Source of the DNA: Sinotaia quadrata
Taxonomy: Eukaryota > Mollusca > Gastropoda > Architaenioglossa > Viviparidae
Assembly: GCA_028829895.1 (NCBI GenBank)
Contig: CM054184.1
Coordinates: 54,085,701-54,149,700, forward strand
Direction: 5' to 3'
DNA: 64,000 nucleotides
Shown here: piece after piece, positions 1 to 11,206 of the stretch
How the letters are laid out: every line of letters starts with the position of its first letter
Position numbering within the stretch: position 1 is the stretch's first letter
Translations under genes and position numbers: made by a program
Notes under the pieces: generated by a model
Databases searched by the model: none
What the model was told of the DNA's origin: nothing
The model's input: only the letters and a program-made list of their open reading frames with translations

Positions 1-493
1 TTAGGGAATGAGGTCACTTGATTAGTTTTAATGATAATTACAAATGACATGATAACGAAAACTTCCACGGTGATAGTAATATAAACTGTTACGTTTTTTT
101 TTGTATACGACCCTGTTATAGTATTAATTATTGAGATCTTAATCCTTGATGTTCAATATTAATACTAACAGAAACAACTTCTATCACTATGTTAACTCTT
201 GTTGCAATAATCTAGTGGGGAGATAATTCAACTGAAGACAATAACGAGCACACTAGTTAACGTTGCCTTTGGGATCATAAAATTATCTTCTTCTATTTAA
301 TTAACTTAACAATAAATTACTATTTATAGCTCTTCCAGTCGGTCCCAATCATCATTCGTTCAAGGAATTAATCAAGATGGGGAGAAGATAAAAATAATTT
401 AATAAAAATATTAACAATGAAATTTACAATTTAAAGTGAGTTAAAACGAACACAAGCTACAGTTCTCATCCGACTCCCACTCAGTTCTATTGT
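1..493. other. AT-rich upstream flank, no gene seen
   Basis: No exon or long open frame is visible. The first 90 or so bases resemble 47028-47125 (shared pieces include gatgataattacaaatgaca-like text and gtgatagtaat), so the window opens inside a dispersed repeat copy. Confidence 0.5.
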
Positions 494-735
494 CAGTTTA
501 TAAACAAAGTGTTTAGAGTTATCTTCTCTTTACTCAACTCAAGTTTATAAACAAAGTGTTCAGAATTTCTCCTCTCTTTACTCAAGTTTATACACAAAGT
601 GTTTAGAGTTATCTTCTCTTTACTCAACTCAAGTTTATACACAAAGTGTTTAGAGTTATCTTCTCTTTACTCAACTCAAGTTTATACACTGTGTTCAGAA
701 TTTCTCCTCTCTTTATTCAACTCAAGTTGTGACGT
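494..735. repeat. minisatellite, about 46-bp unit, 5 copies
   Basis: Units contain gtttataaacaaagtg followed by a CT-rich block ending ctcaactcaag. Two unit variants alternate (tttagagttatc and tcagaatttctcc). Short open frames across it are repeat artefacts. Confidence 0.85.
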
Positions 736-2488
736 CAGACATCGATGGCAAGTCTCACACACTGTCGTTCCAATTCTGAGGCTGCGTTCGACCTCGTGAA
801 GCAGTGGTTCTGGTTAGTCACATTTAGTTTTCAGCTCTGCAACCAGCGGTACTCTCAAACTACGAACTCTAGGCCCCAGACCAGGGCCCCAGCTAGACGA
901 AAGAGTAAAAACCGATCCTTGTAATCCAACCGTTAAATCATCATTTAAATGCTTTGTGGCAACATTGAGAGCTATAAATAGTAATCCTTGTAATCCGACC
1001 GTTTAATCGTCATATGTGACAACAATGAGAGCTAAACGCGATTTTTACAATATTACTACTCTCCAAAATCAATAATAATTTCAATTCTTTATCATTGTTG
1101 CATTCTAATCAACAAGATTTAACGTAATATTATAATCCAAATTTATAATAACAGCTTGAGTCATTATCACGGATTATAACATTATCAGTTTACATTATCA
1201 GTTATCATACAGTGACAACAATCAAATCAACTTCCTAAATAATTATAAAAATTATCATTACAACTTATAGCAATGGTCCTCCACTTTACTATTCATTTAC
1301 GTGTAGGAATAAGGAAATACATTATTTACGAAATTAGATTTTCACAGTATACAAAAGAAGAAACAGCGATCGGCCACGTGTGTACTTTACAAACAATAAA
1401 TTAAACAATGGCAAATTAAAGAACCCAATAGGCTACTCGCTAATGTCACACAAGGCAAATAAATAACCAATAGGCCACTCGCTAATGCCACACAGAGTAT
1501 TTCTGTAACAAAACGCTTACATTAGCATTCGTACATACAAATAATTATAAACAAGGAATTAAAATCTTAATACATTCTAATTAACAAAACATGCAAAGCC
1601 AATATATCTTGCTCTCTGTAACGCAAAGTACGGTCGTCAATACCAGCTTAAGGTTTAACTTTGACTCAGATACATTAACTACACCTACACTTTCTAAAAT
1701 TAACAACTAACCCACACACACACACACAAACACTACTCACGTGTAATTTACCAGTCTCATTTGTGACATCCATACTCATCTCTTTCGGTTTCATAACAGC
1801 GTGATTCTCATGACCTCTGCCCTCATCTGTCATGTTGTATTAATGTGTACATTTTCTCACTACCTCTTTCAGAACAATATTGTATTAATTTGTATATTTC
1901 TTCATTATGCCTTTTGGAGCAATGTTGTATTAATGTATACATTTAGTCATGACAGCAACTCATTATTACTTCCTCTGAAATTCTCATTATCTGTACTATT
2001 TCACTTTATGACATTCAAGGAGTATGACCAAAATATCATATAGGATTAACATAACAATCATGGCAAGACGTCACAAAAATATAGGATTAACAGAACAATC
2101 ATGGCAAGACGTCACAAAAATATACAGGAAATGATACGACCGTTTGCAGCTTGTAGTCTTTGTTACTGGTCACCAACTCACAATAGCTCTTGGCGGTTTT
2201 GCTTCAGTGAAGTCCATCAATCAATGGCGCAAGACATATCAGGGTAGAAACACTAAAGATGGAAGGTGTTACAAAGCGTTACAAGAACATAGGCCCAGGA
2301 TGCAGCCAAGTGTAAAATCAAGAATCAAGGATGTCGCACTTGTACTCCAAAATTCACTGCAAAATTTTAATTCCTCTCCATAAAAATCTATTTCACTGCA
2401 TTTGTAATTCATCTCCATAAAAATTTATTTCACTACAAAATTTTAATTCCTCTCAATAAAAATCTATTTAACTGACTGCTTTTCTATC
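736..2488. other. intergenic AT-rich DNA, no gene recognised
   Basis: No family-like coding signal was seen on either strand. Short local duplications occur, for example a gattaacaxaacaatcatgg-like segment at about 2044-2115 and a caaaattttaattcctctc-like segment at about 2348-2460. The open frame at 2144-2383 matches nothing I recognise. Confidence 0.5.
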
Positions 2489-3340
2489 TCTCCTGAAGTT
2501 ACTTTACCAGTTTAAAGACTCAGTATAAACTTTCTCACCTAAAGTTACTTTACCAGCTTACAGACTCATTACAAACTTTCTCACCTAAAGTTACTTTACC
2601 AGCTTACAGACTCATTACAAACTTTCTCACCTAAAGTTACTTTACCAGCTTACAGACTCATTACAAACTTTCTCACCTAAAGTTACTTTACCAGTTTAAA
2701 GACTTATTACAAACTTTCTCACCTAAAGTTACTTTACCAGCTTACAGACTCATTACAAACTTTCTCACCTAAAGTTACTTTACCAGCTTACAGACTCATT
2801 ACAAACTTTCTCACCTAAAGTTACTTTACCAGCTTACAGACTCATTACAAACTTTCTCATCTAAAGTTACTTTACCAGTTTAAAGACTTATTACAAACCT
2901 TCTCACCTAAAGTTACTTTACCAGCTTACAGACTCATTACAAACTTTCTCACCTAAAGTTACTTTACCAGTTTAAAGACTTATTACAAACTTTCTCACCT
3001 AAAGTTACTTTACCAGCTTACAGACTCATTACAAACTTTCTCACCTAAAGTTACTTTACCAGCTTACAGACTCATTACAAACTTTCTCACCTAAAGTTAC
3101 ATTACCAGCTTACAGACTCATTACAAACTTTCTCACCTAAAGTTACTTTACCAGCTTACAGGCTCATTACAAACTTTCTCACCTAAAGTTACTTTACCAG
3201 CTTACAGACTCATTACAAACTTTCTCACCTAAAGTTACTTTACCAGCTTACAGACTCATTACAAACTTTCTCACCTAAAGTTACTTTACCAGTTTAAAGA
3301 CTTATTACAAACTTTCTCACCTAAAGGTACTTTACTATTC
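2489..3340. repeat. minisatellite, 46-bp unit, about 18 copies
   Basis: Head-to-tail units contain ctttctcacctaaagtta and ttaccagcttacagactc. A second variant reads cagtttaaagacttatt. It recurs at intervals of 4, 4, 2 and 7 units, so the array has partial higher-order structure. Confidence 0.95.
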
Positions 3341-3576
3341 CATGTCTGTCAGCTGAACTACTGACGTGAACTTTACATTGAGGATTGTTACAATGATTTG
3401 AATAAAATGTAAATGTTATCATATTCCTTCATAAAGTTTTTCAATATATTTTATCACACGTCATATATCAGATTCCTTCACAAAGTGATTCAATATATTT
3501 CATCATACGTCATCTCTAAATTAGTCACCGTCACCATCCAATCCACTTTCTCCTTACTAAATTATGACATAGCGTT
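3341..3576. other. spacer between two arrays
   Basis: Unique-looking AT-rich DNA with one local duplication (ttcaatatattt...catcacacgtcat-like, twice). No gene is seen. Confidence 0.5.
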
Positions 3577-4250
3577 CCCAAGGTCTCCCTAAACTCACAT
3601 GACTAATTCCAGGTCATAATAACACTCCCTAAACTCACATGACTAAGCCCAGATCATGATAACACTCCCTAAACTCACATGACTAAATCCAGGTCATGAT
3701 AACACTCCCTAAACTCAAATGACTAAGCCCAGGTCATGATAACACTCCCTAAACTCACATGACTAAGCCCAGGTCATGATATCACTCCCTAAACTCACAT
3801 GGCTAAGTCCAGGTCATGATAATACTCCCTAAACTCACATGACTAAGCCCAGGTCATGATAACACTCCCTAAACTCACATGACTAAGCCCAGGTCATGAT
3901 AACACTCCCTAAACTCACATGACTAAGCCCAGGTCATGATAACACTCCCTAAACTCACATGGCTAAGTCTAGGTCATGATAATACTCCCTAAACTCACAT
4001 GACTAAGCCCAGGTCATGATAACACTCCCTAAACTCACATGACTAAACCCAGATCATGATAACACTCCCTAAACTCACATGACTAAGCCCAGGTCATGAT
4101 AATACTCCCTAAACTCAAATGACTAAGCCCAGGTCATGATAACACTCCCTAAACTCACATGACTAAGTCCAAGTCATAACATTCCCTAAACTCAAATGAC
4201 AAGCCGAATTCATTATAATACTCCCTAAACTCACATGACTAAGTCCAGGT
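3577..4250. repeat. minisatellite, 40-bp unit, about 17 copies
   Basis: Units read actccctaaactcacatg then actaagcccaggtcatgata with no spacers between them. The last three copies are shortened and diverged. Confidence 0.95.
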
Positions 4251-4559
4251 CATACAATAACTTTCTCATGCTACATTTACTGCACAGAAAATCCACAACA
4301 TTAAATTCTTGTATAAAATATAATACAGGTATATTTTAATTAATATTTTACAGATTCCAACTTTCTGTTTTGTCACGTTGTTTTCAAAGTATGATCACAC
4401 ACTGTGAACAAGCAACTCACTATCATGTGTGCTCACTTTCACAAGTAACGCTACAATAACGTCATCACAGTGATTAATGGTAACTACAATTACTGGTAAC
4501 AACTTTCGACAAGGTTATGTTAAAATACCTACAAACCTTTGGCCACTGAGAATTTATGT
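4251..4559. other. spacer, nothing recognised
   Basis: AT-rich DNA between arrays. No open frame or repeat family stands out. Confidence 0.45.
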
Positions 4560-4720
4560 TAACAGTTAAATTATATGGAAATCTGTCTAGAACACTTTTT
4601 AGGCTTCATATCATATGGAAATCTGTCTAAAACACTTTTTAGGCTTCATATCATATGGAAATCTGTCTAAAACACTTTTTAGGCTTCATATCATATGGAA
4701 ATCTGTCTAAAACGTTAATT
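4560..4720. repeat. minisatellite, 40-bp unit, 4 copies
   Basis: Units contain atatggaaatctgtctaaaa followed by cactttttaggcttcat. The last copy is truncated. Confidence 0.9.
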
Positions 4721-4864
4721 AAGAAATTATATTATATGATATATAGTATATTGCTATCATGAGTGTCAGTTTTATACAGTGGCATTACAAGGGTTTCCGT
4801 TATACGGTTTACGACATCGTATAAGAGATAAATTTACCCAGTAAATTTGATCAGTCTAAGATAT

Positions 4865-5330
4865 GTTAACTTGTTTCTAGGTAAACAAAACAAAAAGCTA
4901 ACTTTGCCTTTAGGCAAGTCAATAAACAAAACAAAATTCTAAGTTGCTTCTAGGTAAGTCAATAAAAAAAAAAGAACAAAATTCTAACTTGTTTTTAGGT
5001 AAGTCAATAAACAAAGAAAAATTCTAACTTGTTTCTAGGTAAGTAATAAACAAAAAAAAATTCTAACTTGTTTCTAGGTAAGTCAATAAACAAAGCAAAA
5101 TTCAAACTTGTTTCTACTATTCTAGGTAAGTCAATAAACAAAGCAAAATTCAAACTTGTTTCTACTATTCTAGGTAAGTCAATAAACAAAGCAAAATTCA
5201 AACTTGTTTCTACTATTCTAGGTAAGTCAATAAACAAAGCAATATTCAAATTGGTTTCTAGGTAAGTCAATTAAATAAAACAAAATTCTAACTGGTTTCT
5301 AGGAAAGTCAATAAACAAAGCAAATCCGAG
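4865..5330. repeat. minisatellite, 36-48-bp units
   Basis: Units share aggtaagtcaataaacaaa and ttctaacttgtttct. The inner copies gain a 12-bp insert (ctactattct...). The word ctaggtaagt is a good splice-donor match in every unit, but no exon flanks it. Confidence 0.9.
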
Positions 5331-5519
5331 TCTACAAACTGAGAGTATATAATATTATTAAATTTGAATTATGATTCAATTATTTCCACGTATATGTAAT
5401 TAGTGAGGCGTGTATAATAACTGCAAAACGGAAATTGAAAATCCATTAAATCACAAAATCAAATACATTTGACGTAGTATTTCAAAGTAAGATTTTTTTT
5501 AAAAATTGATTCAGATGAT
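5331..5519. other. spacer upstream of promoter
   Basis: AT-rich DNA directly upstream of a shift to higher GC and CpG content. No gene is seen. Confidence 0.4.
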
Positions 5520-5640
5520 GTCAACAGAGAACGGGTGGTTGGTTTTAAAACTGGTGGCCTGACCCCGCTCACGTGACCATGCTTAGAACGGCAAGGAGTA
5601 ATTTGATAATGTCACTCATTCAGCGCCAGCCAGCCTGCCA
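5520..5640 (+). promoter_or_regulatory. probable promoter of the reductase gene
   Basis: GC and CpG content rise abruptly here. A TTTTAAAA box lies at about 5544, and the palindromic E-box TCACGTGA lies at 5569-5576. USF, TFE/MITF and SREBP-type bHLH factors bind such sites in animals; that they act here is inference. A good splice donor follows at 5696. The transcription start cannot be read from sequence alone. Confidence 0.45.
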
Positions 5641-5695
5641 GCCGAGCTGAACTCGACACAGATCGGAGACAATTTTGCTTTCTCAGTGCAGCAAG
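5640..5695 (+). other. probable non-coding exon 1 of the reductase gene
   Basis: The stretch ends in gcagcaag before a strong donor, gtaagg, at 5696. In the spliced frame a TGA lies about 50 bases upstream of the junction with no ATG after it, so translation should start in exon 2. The 5' limit is a guess. RNA evidence would be needed to join it to exon 2. Confidence 0.45.
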
Positions 5696-6059
5696 GTAAG
5701 GCAGTCTGTTTTCACAGTATGGCTTTTGTCAGGGTGATAATAGGAGACATTCGTTTCTAAGCATCTGTCTTTTATCGGTGGCATAGACAGCAAAGACAAG
5801 TTTGCAATTTTTAATGCGTATGAGCATTCTCCGTCAGAAACTAGATTAACGACATCTCAACGAAAACTATTTTCATTTCTCCTACTGCATACCCGGACAC
5901 AACAACTAACGCACTTCTGGTATGACGTAATATAAGTATCGGGTAAGTTCGCCAACGAAGACAATGAAGGTTGAAGTATGGCTGTCGAGTATTTGTCTTG
6001 TACTTAACAGAAGAAGGTCTGCTGACTGATTATTTTATAACTAGCACGTGTTTATCACA

Positions 6060-7975
6060 TCTACTTGTGGTGAGTCTTTGAGTTATAACTAATGAATGTT
6101 TATCAAGTGTAGTCTGCATTCTCAGAGCAGTAGCTACACGTTTTCAGGTATACATGTAAATAGTCTCAGAGCTTGAGCTAATATATTATCAGATATGCAT
6201 GCATTTTATCCTAGAGTTATTGCTAACATGTTTATCAAGCACACATGTATTTTATCTTAGGCATAGCTAATGTTTTGCAAGTATGCATGAAGTCTGTTTT
6301 TAAAAAAAGCTAACATGTTTATAAAGCGCATATATATATAGTCTGTCTTAGAGCTAATATGTATAGCCTGTACTCTACCTTAGACTTAAAATTAATATGT
6401 TTATCAAGTATATATGTAGTCGGTCTTAGAGCTGTAGGTAAAGTGTTTATCATTTATGCATGTAGTCTGTCTTGAGTTACAGCTAATGTATTTATCAAGC
6501 ATACATGTGTCTGTCTTAGAATTACAGCTAACATGTTTATCACATATATAGTCTATCTTAGAGCTAACATGTTCATCACATATATATAGTCTATCTTAGA
6601 GCTAACATGTTCATCACATATATATAGTCCATCTTAGAGCTAACATGTTCATCACTTATATATAGTCTATCTTAGAGCTAACATGTTCATCACATATATA
6701 GTTTATCTTATTACACTACAGATAACATTTTGCCAAACATACATGTGGTCTATCTTAGAATTACAGCCAACATGTTTACCAAACATACATGTATATGGTC
6801 TATCTTAGAATTACAGCTAACATGTTTACCAAACATACATGTGGTCTATCTTAAACTTAGAGTTATAACTAAAGTGTTTATCACATATATATGTAGTCTC
6901 TCCTAGGGATGTAAATAGCTAAAATGCTTATAAGGTATGCATGTAATCTATCTTACAGTTATACTATAGCTAATATGTTTATCAAGTATGCATGTAGTCA
7001 ATCTTAGAGTTATGGCTAACAATATTTATCACATATAAATCAAGTCCATCTTAGGGATGTAAACAACTAACATGTTTATCAAGTACATGTATACAAACAC
7101 ATAGTCTGTCTTAGGGATGTAAACAACTAACATGTTTATCAAGTATACAAACACAAGGTCTATCTTAGAGATGTAAAAAACTAAATGTTTATCAAGTATA
7201 CACATAGTCTATCTTATTGTAAACAAACAACATTTTTATCAAGTAAATATGTAGTCTGTCTTGGAGTTTTAGCTAACATGTTTATTAAGTATATATTTAG
7301 TCTGTCATAGAGCTATAGCTAACATGTTTATCAAACATAAATGTAGTCTGTCATAGAGCTATAGCTAACATGCTTATCAAACATAAATGTAGTCTGTCTT
7401 AGAGCTATAGCTAAAGTGTTTTTCAAGCATACATGTAGTCTGTCTTAGAGCTATAGCTAAAGTGTTTTTCAAGCATACATGTAGTCTGTCTTAGAGCTAT
7501 AGCTAAAGTGTTTTTCAAGCATGCATGTAGTCTGTCTTAGAGCTATAGCTAAAGTGTTTATCAAGCATACATGTAGTCTGTCTTAGAGCTATAGCTAAAG
7601 TGTTTTTCAAGCATGCATGTAGTCTGTCTTAGAGCTATAGCTAAAGTGTTTATCAAGCATACATGTAGTCTGTCTTAGTGTTAGAGCTATAGCTAAAGTG
7701 TTTATCAAGCATACATGTAGTCTGTCTTAGTGTTAGAGCTATAGCTAAAGTGTTTATCAAGAATACATGTAGTCAGTGTTAGAGCTATAGCTAAAGTGTT
7801 TTTCAAGCATGCATGTAGCTTATCTTATAGCTATAGCTAAAGTGTTTTTCAAGCATACATGTAGTCTGTCTTACTCTTAGTGTTAGAGCTATAGCTAAAG
7901 TGTTTTTCAAGCATACATGTAGCTTATCTTATAGCTATAGCTAAAGTGTTTTTCAAGCATACATGTAGCTTGTGT
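6060..7975. repeat. minisatellite in intron 1, about 46-50-bp units
   Basis: Around 40 units of the type agctatagctaaagtgttt then atcaagcatacatgtagtct. The 5' half is diverged. Units at 7420-7960 are nearly identical, which suggests recent expansion from the 3' side. Confidence 0.9.
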
Positions 7976-8339
7976 GTTTGTAATTTGACTGTCTTAATTA
8001 TAATAAATAAAATATTAATCATAAGTACATACATTCTGTCTTAGGATTATAACTAACACTCGCTTATAAAGTATACTTACAGTTACAGTGACAGTGTGAC
8101 TTAAAGTTGTAATTAACATATATTTATAAAATGAATTGGTATTTTGTCAGAGACTTACAATTTATAATTAATAGTATTTAGTTGGTAGTTAGACTTATAA
8201 TTAACATAATTAATATAGTTTTGCTTTATAATTAATAATGTTGGAGGTTGTTTTATAATTAATTGTTTTAATAATGTTGTAGTTTATTTTATATTAATTC
8301 ACAAATAACTAAAAATGCTTTGCTTTAATTGTCTTATGA
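7976..8339. other. intron 1 AT-rich degenerate repeats
   Basis: Loose repeats of ttataattaac-type words. No exon is recognised. Confidence 0.4.
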
Positions 8340-8670
8340 TTAACATGACTGATGTTGGAGGCATCTTATAATTCACACATAATTAATTATATTTAGCTTT
8401 AACTGTTCTATCCATAATTAATTATGTTTTGCTTTAACACTCCTATCCATAATTATTTATGTTTTACTTTAACTGTCCTATCCATAATTAATAATGTTTT
8501 GTTTTAACTGTTCTATCCATAATTAATAATGTTTTGTTTTAACTGTCCCATCCATAATTATGAATAATAATGTTTTGCTTTAACTGTCCTATCCATAATT
8601 AATAATGTTTGCTTTAACTGTCTTGTCTATAATTAATAATGTTTTGCTTTAACTGTCTTATCCGTAATTA
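8340..8670. repeat. minisatellite in intron 1, about 34-bp unit
   Basis: Units contain taataatgttttgctttaac followed by tgtcctatccataat, with about 8 copies and length variation. Confidence 0.85.
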
Positions 8671-8799
8671 ATAATTTTGGAGATTGTCTTATAATTATCT
8701 TAATAGTGTTGGTGTTTTCTTAGAATTAGCATCTAATTAATAAAGTTTTGCTTTTAACAGTCTTATGACAAGTATATAATCAATAGTGTTACTAATACT

Positions 8800-9955
8800 A
8801 ATATATAATTAGCAGTGTTGTAGATTGATTGTCTTATAACTAACACATAATTTACAGTATTGTAAATTGACTGTCTTATATTTGTTATAACTAACACATA
8901 ATGTAGATTGACTGTCTTATAACTAACACGTATTGTAAATTGACTGTCTTATAACTAACACATAATTTAAAGTGTTGTAGATAGATAGATTAACAAATAA
9001 TTTACAGTGTTATAGTTTGACTGTCTTAGAACTAACACATAATTTACAGTATTGTAGATTGATTGTATAACTAACACATAATTTACAGTATTGTAGATTG
9101 ACTGTCTTATAACTAACACATAATTTACAGTATTGTAGATTGTCTGTCTTAGAACTAACACATAATTTACAGTATTGTAGATTGACTGTCTTAGAACTAA
9201 CACATAATTTACAGTATTGTAGATTGACTGTCTTATAACTAACAGTAACACATAATTCAAAGTGTTCTAGAAAGACTCTAGTAATTAACAAATATTTTAG
9301 AGTGTTATATTTTGAATGTCTTATAACTAACAAATAATTAACAGTGTTGTAGATTGAATGTCTTATAACTAACAAACAATTAACAGTGTTGTAGATTGAA
9401 TGTCTTATAACTAACAAACAATTAACAGTGTTGTATTTTGAATGTCTTATAAGTAACAAACAATTAACAGTGTTGTATTTTGAATGTCTTATAACTAACA
9501 AACAATTAACAGTGTTGTAGATTGAATGTCTTATAACTAACAAACAATTAACAGTGTTGTATTTTGAATGTCTTATAAGTAACAAACAATTAACAGTGTT
9601 GTATTTTGAATGTCTTATAACTAACAAACAATTAACAGTGTTGTAGATTGAATGTCTTATAACTAACAAACAATTAACAGTGTTGTATTTTGAATGTCTT
9701 ATAACTAACAAACAATTAACAATGTTGTATTTTGAATGTCTTATAACTAACAAACAATTAACAGTGTTGTAGATTGTTGTATATTATAACTAACACATAA
9801 TTTAAAGTGTTGTTTGACTGTCTTATAACTAACACATAATTTACAGTATTGTACATGTAATTTGATTGTCTTATAGCTAATAAATAATTAACAGTGTTGT
9901 AGATTGTCTTTTAACTAACACATAATTTAAAGTGTTGTAGTTTGACTTTCTAATT
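8800..9955. repeat. minisatellite in intron 1, about 42-bp unit
   Basis: Units contain gaatgtcttataactaaca and attaacagtgttgta. There are two blocks (about 8800-9260 and 9310-9780), each homogeneous within itself. Long minus-strand open frames here (for example 9010-9753) arise because 42 is divisible by 3. Confidence 0.92.
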
Positions 9956-10129
9956 ATTCTTTTTCCTGTATTATTCTTCTTTTTCCTGTCGAATTTTTCT
10001 TTTTTCTTTCTAATTTTCTAGTGATGGTAAAATCGCACAAGTGATCTTTTACTCACAACTTTGCAAGTTCATCGGTGTTTCAGGAGTTAAACAGTCTCCA
10101 GCGACATAACCTTCACCTACGTTTCGCCG

Positions 10130-10690
10130 TATGATCGGGTAGGTCGTTAACTTCTAACAGATATGTAATAAGTTGTTATTAACTTCTAACAATGCTAAGT
10201 GATCGGTTATATCATTAACTTCTAACAGCACTAAGTGATCGGTTTTGTCGTTAGTTTCTAACAGCAATAAGTGTCAGTTATGTCATTAACTTTTAACAAC
10301 ACTAAATGGTCAGTTTTGTCGTTAACTTTTAACAGCTTTAAGTGACCACTTTTGTCATTAACATATAACAGCAATACGTGATGAGTTCTGTTGTTAACTT
10401 CTACCAGCATTAATTGATTGGTTATGTCATTAACTTCTAGCAGCTAAGTAATCAGTTCTGTTATTAACTTCTAACAAACTAAGTGATGAGTTCTGTCGTT
10501 AACTTCTAACAGCATTAATTGATTGCTTATGTCGATAACTTCTAACGGCACTAAGTGACCATTTATTTCGTTAACTTCTAACAACACTGAGTGATGAGTT
10601 CTGTCGTTAACGTCTAACAGCAATAATTGATTGGTTATGTCGTTAACTTCGAACAGCACTAAGTGATGAGTTATTTTGTTAACGTCTAAC
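10130..10690. repeat. degenerate minisatellite in intron 1, about 40-45-bp units
   Basis: Units share gtcgttaacttctaacagca and taagtgatgagttctgt with many substitutions. Confidence 0.8.
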
Positions 10691-10738
10691 ACAGAGGTAG
10701 GCAAACTTTTCGGACTACTAGGCCATTTCAGTTTCCAG

Positions 10739-10978
10739 TACGCCAGTAAAGATTTTTCATTGTAATATAAACTTTCATCATCACATTTTTGTTTGCAGTA
10801 CGCCAGTATAGATTTTTCATTGTAATATAAACTTTCATCATCAAATTTTTGTTTGCAGTACGCCAGTATAGATTTTTGATTGTGATATAAACTTTCATCA
10901 TCACATATTTGTTTGCAGTACGCCAGTAAAGATTTTTCATTGTAATATAAACTTTCATCATCACATTTTTGTTTGCAG
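10739..10978 (+). repeat. 60-bp tandem repeat containing the exon 2 splice acceptor
   Basis: Four exact 60-bp steps start at 10739, 10799, 10859 and 10919. Each starts tacgccagta, runs through a T-rich tract and ends ttgtttgcag (ttgcag-type acceptor). The fifth step at 10979 is the real exon 2, which shares its first 14 or so bases with the unit before diverging into coding sequence. Each repeat therefore carries a near-identical copy of the intron-exon junction. Confidence 0.93.
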
Positions 10979-11206
10979 TACGCCAGTATAGAAACGGAAA
11001 TGGCTGAAGCGTTAAAGAGGATTACCATCCCAGAATTTTTTAACGGACGACATATTTTCATCACGGGTGTGACTGGTTTCATGGCAAAAGTCTTGTTGGA
11101 AAAATTACTACGCTCGTGTCCGGAAATCGGCTTTTGTTACGTCCTCGTCCGCCCCAAGAAAGGAGTCCAGCCCCAGGAGCGAGTGAAGCAGTTGTTTGAC
11201 TCCAAG
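10979..11206 (+). CDS. FAR1: reductase exon 2 (first coding exon; CDS from 11000)
   Basis: The acceptor is ttgtttgcag. The ATG at 11000 has a favourable context (ggaaATGG) and is followed by residues 1-69, with the nucleotide-binding TGVTGF motif and [11 protein letters not shown], typical of the family. The exon ends LFDSK in phase 0 before gtaagg. The 21 bases ahead of the ATG are open but contain no other ATG. Confidence 0.92.

Noticed and set aside
3577..4250. Regular 40-bp repeats considered as a CRISPR array
   Set aside because: Units are contiguous with no unique spacers, and the window is clearly animal DNA.
9010..9753. 247-codon minus-strand frame
   Set aside because: It is an artefact of the 42-bp minisatellite; the period is divisible by 3.
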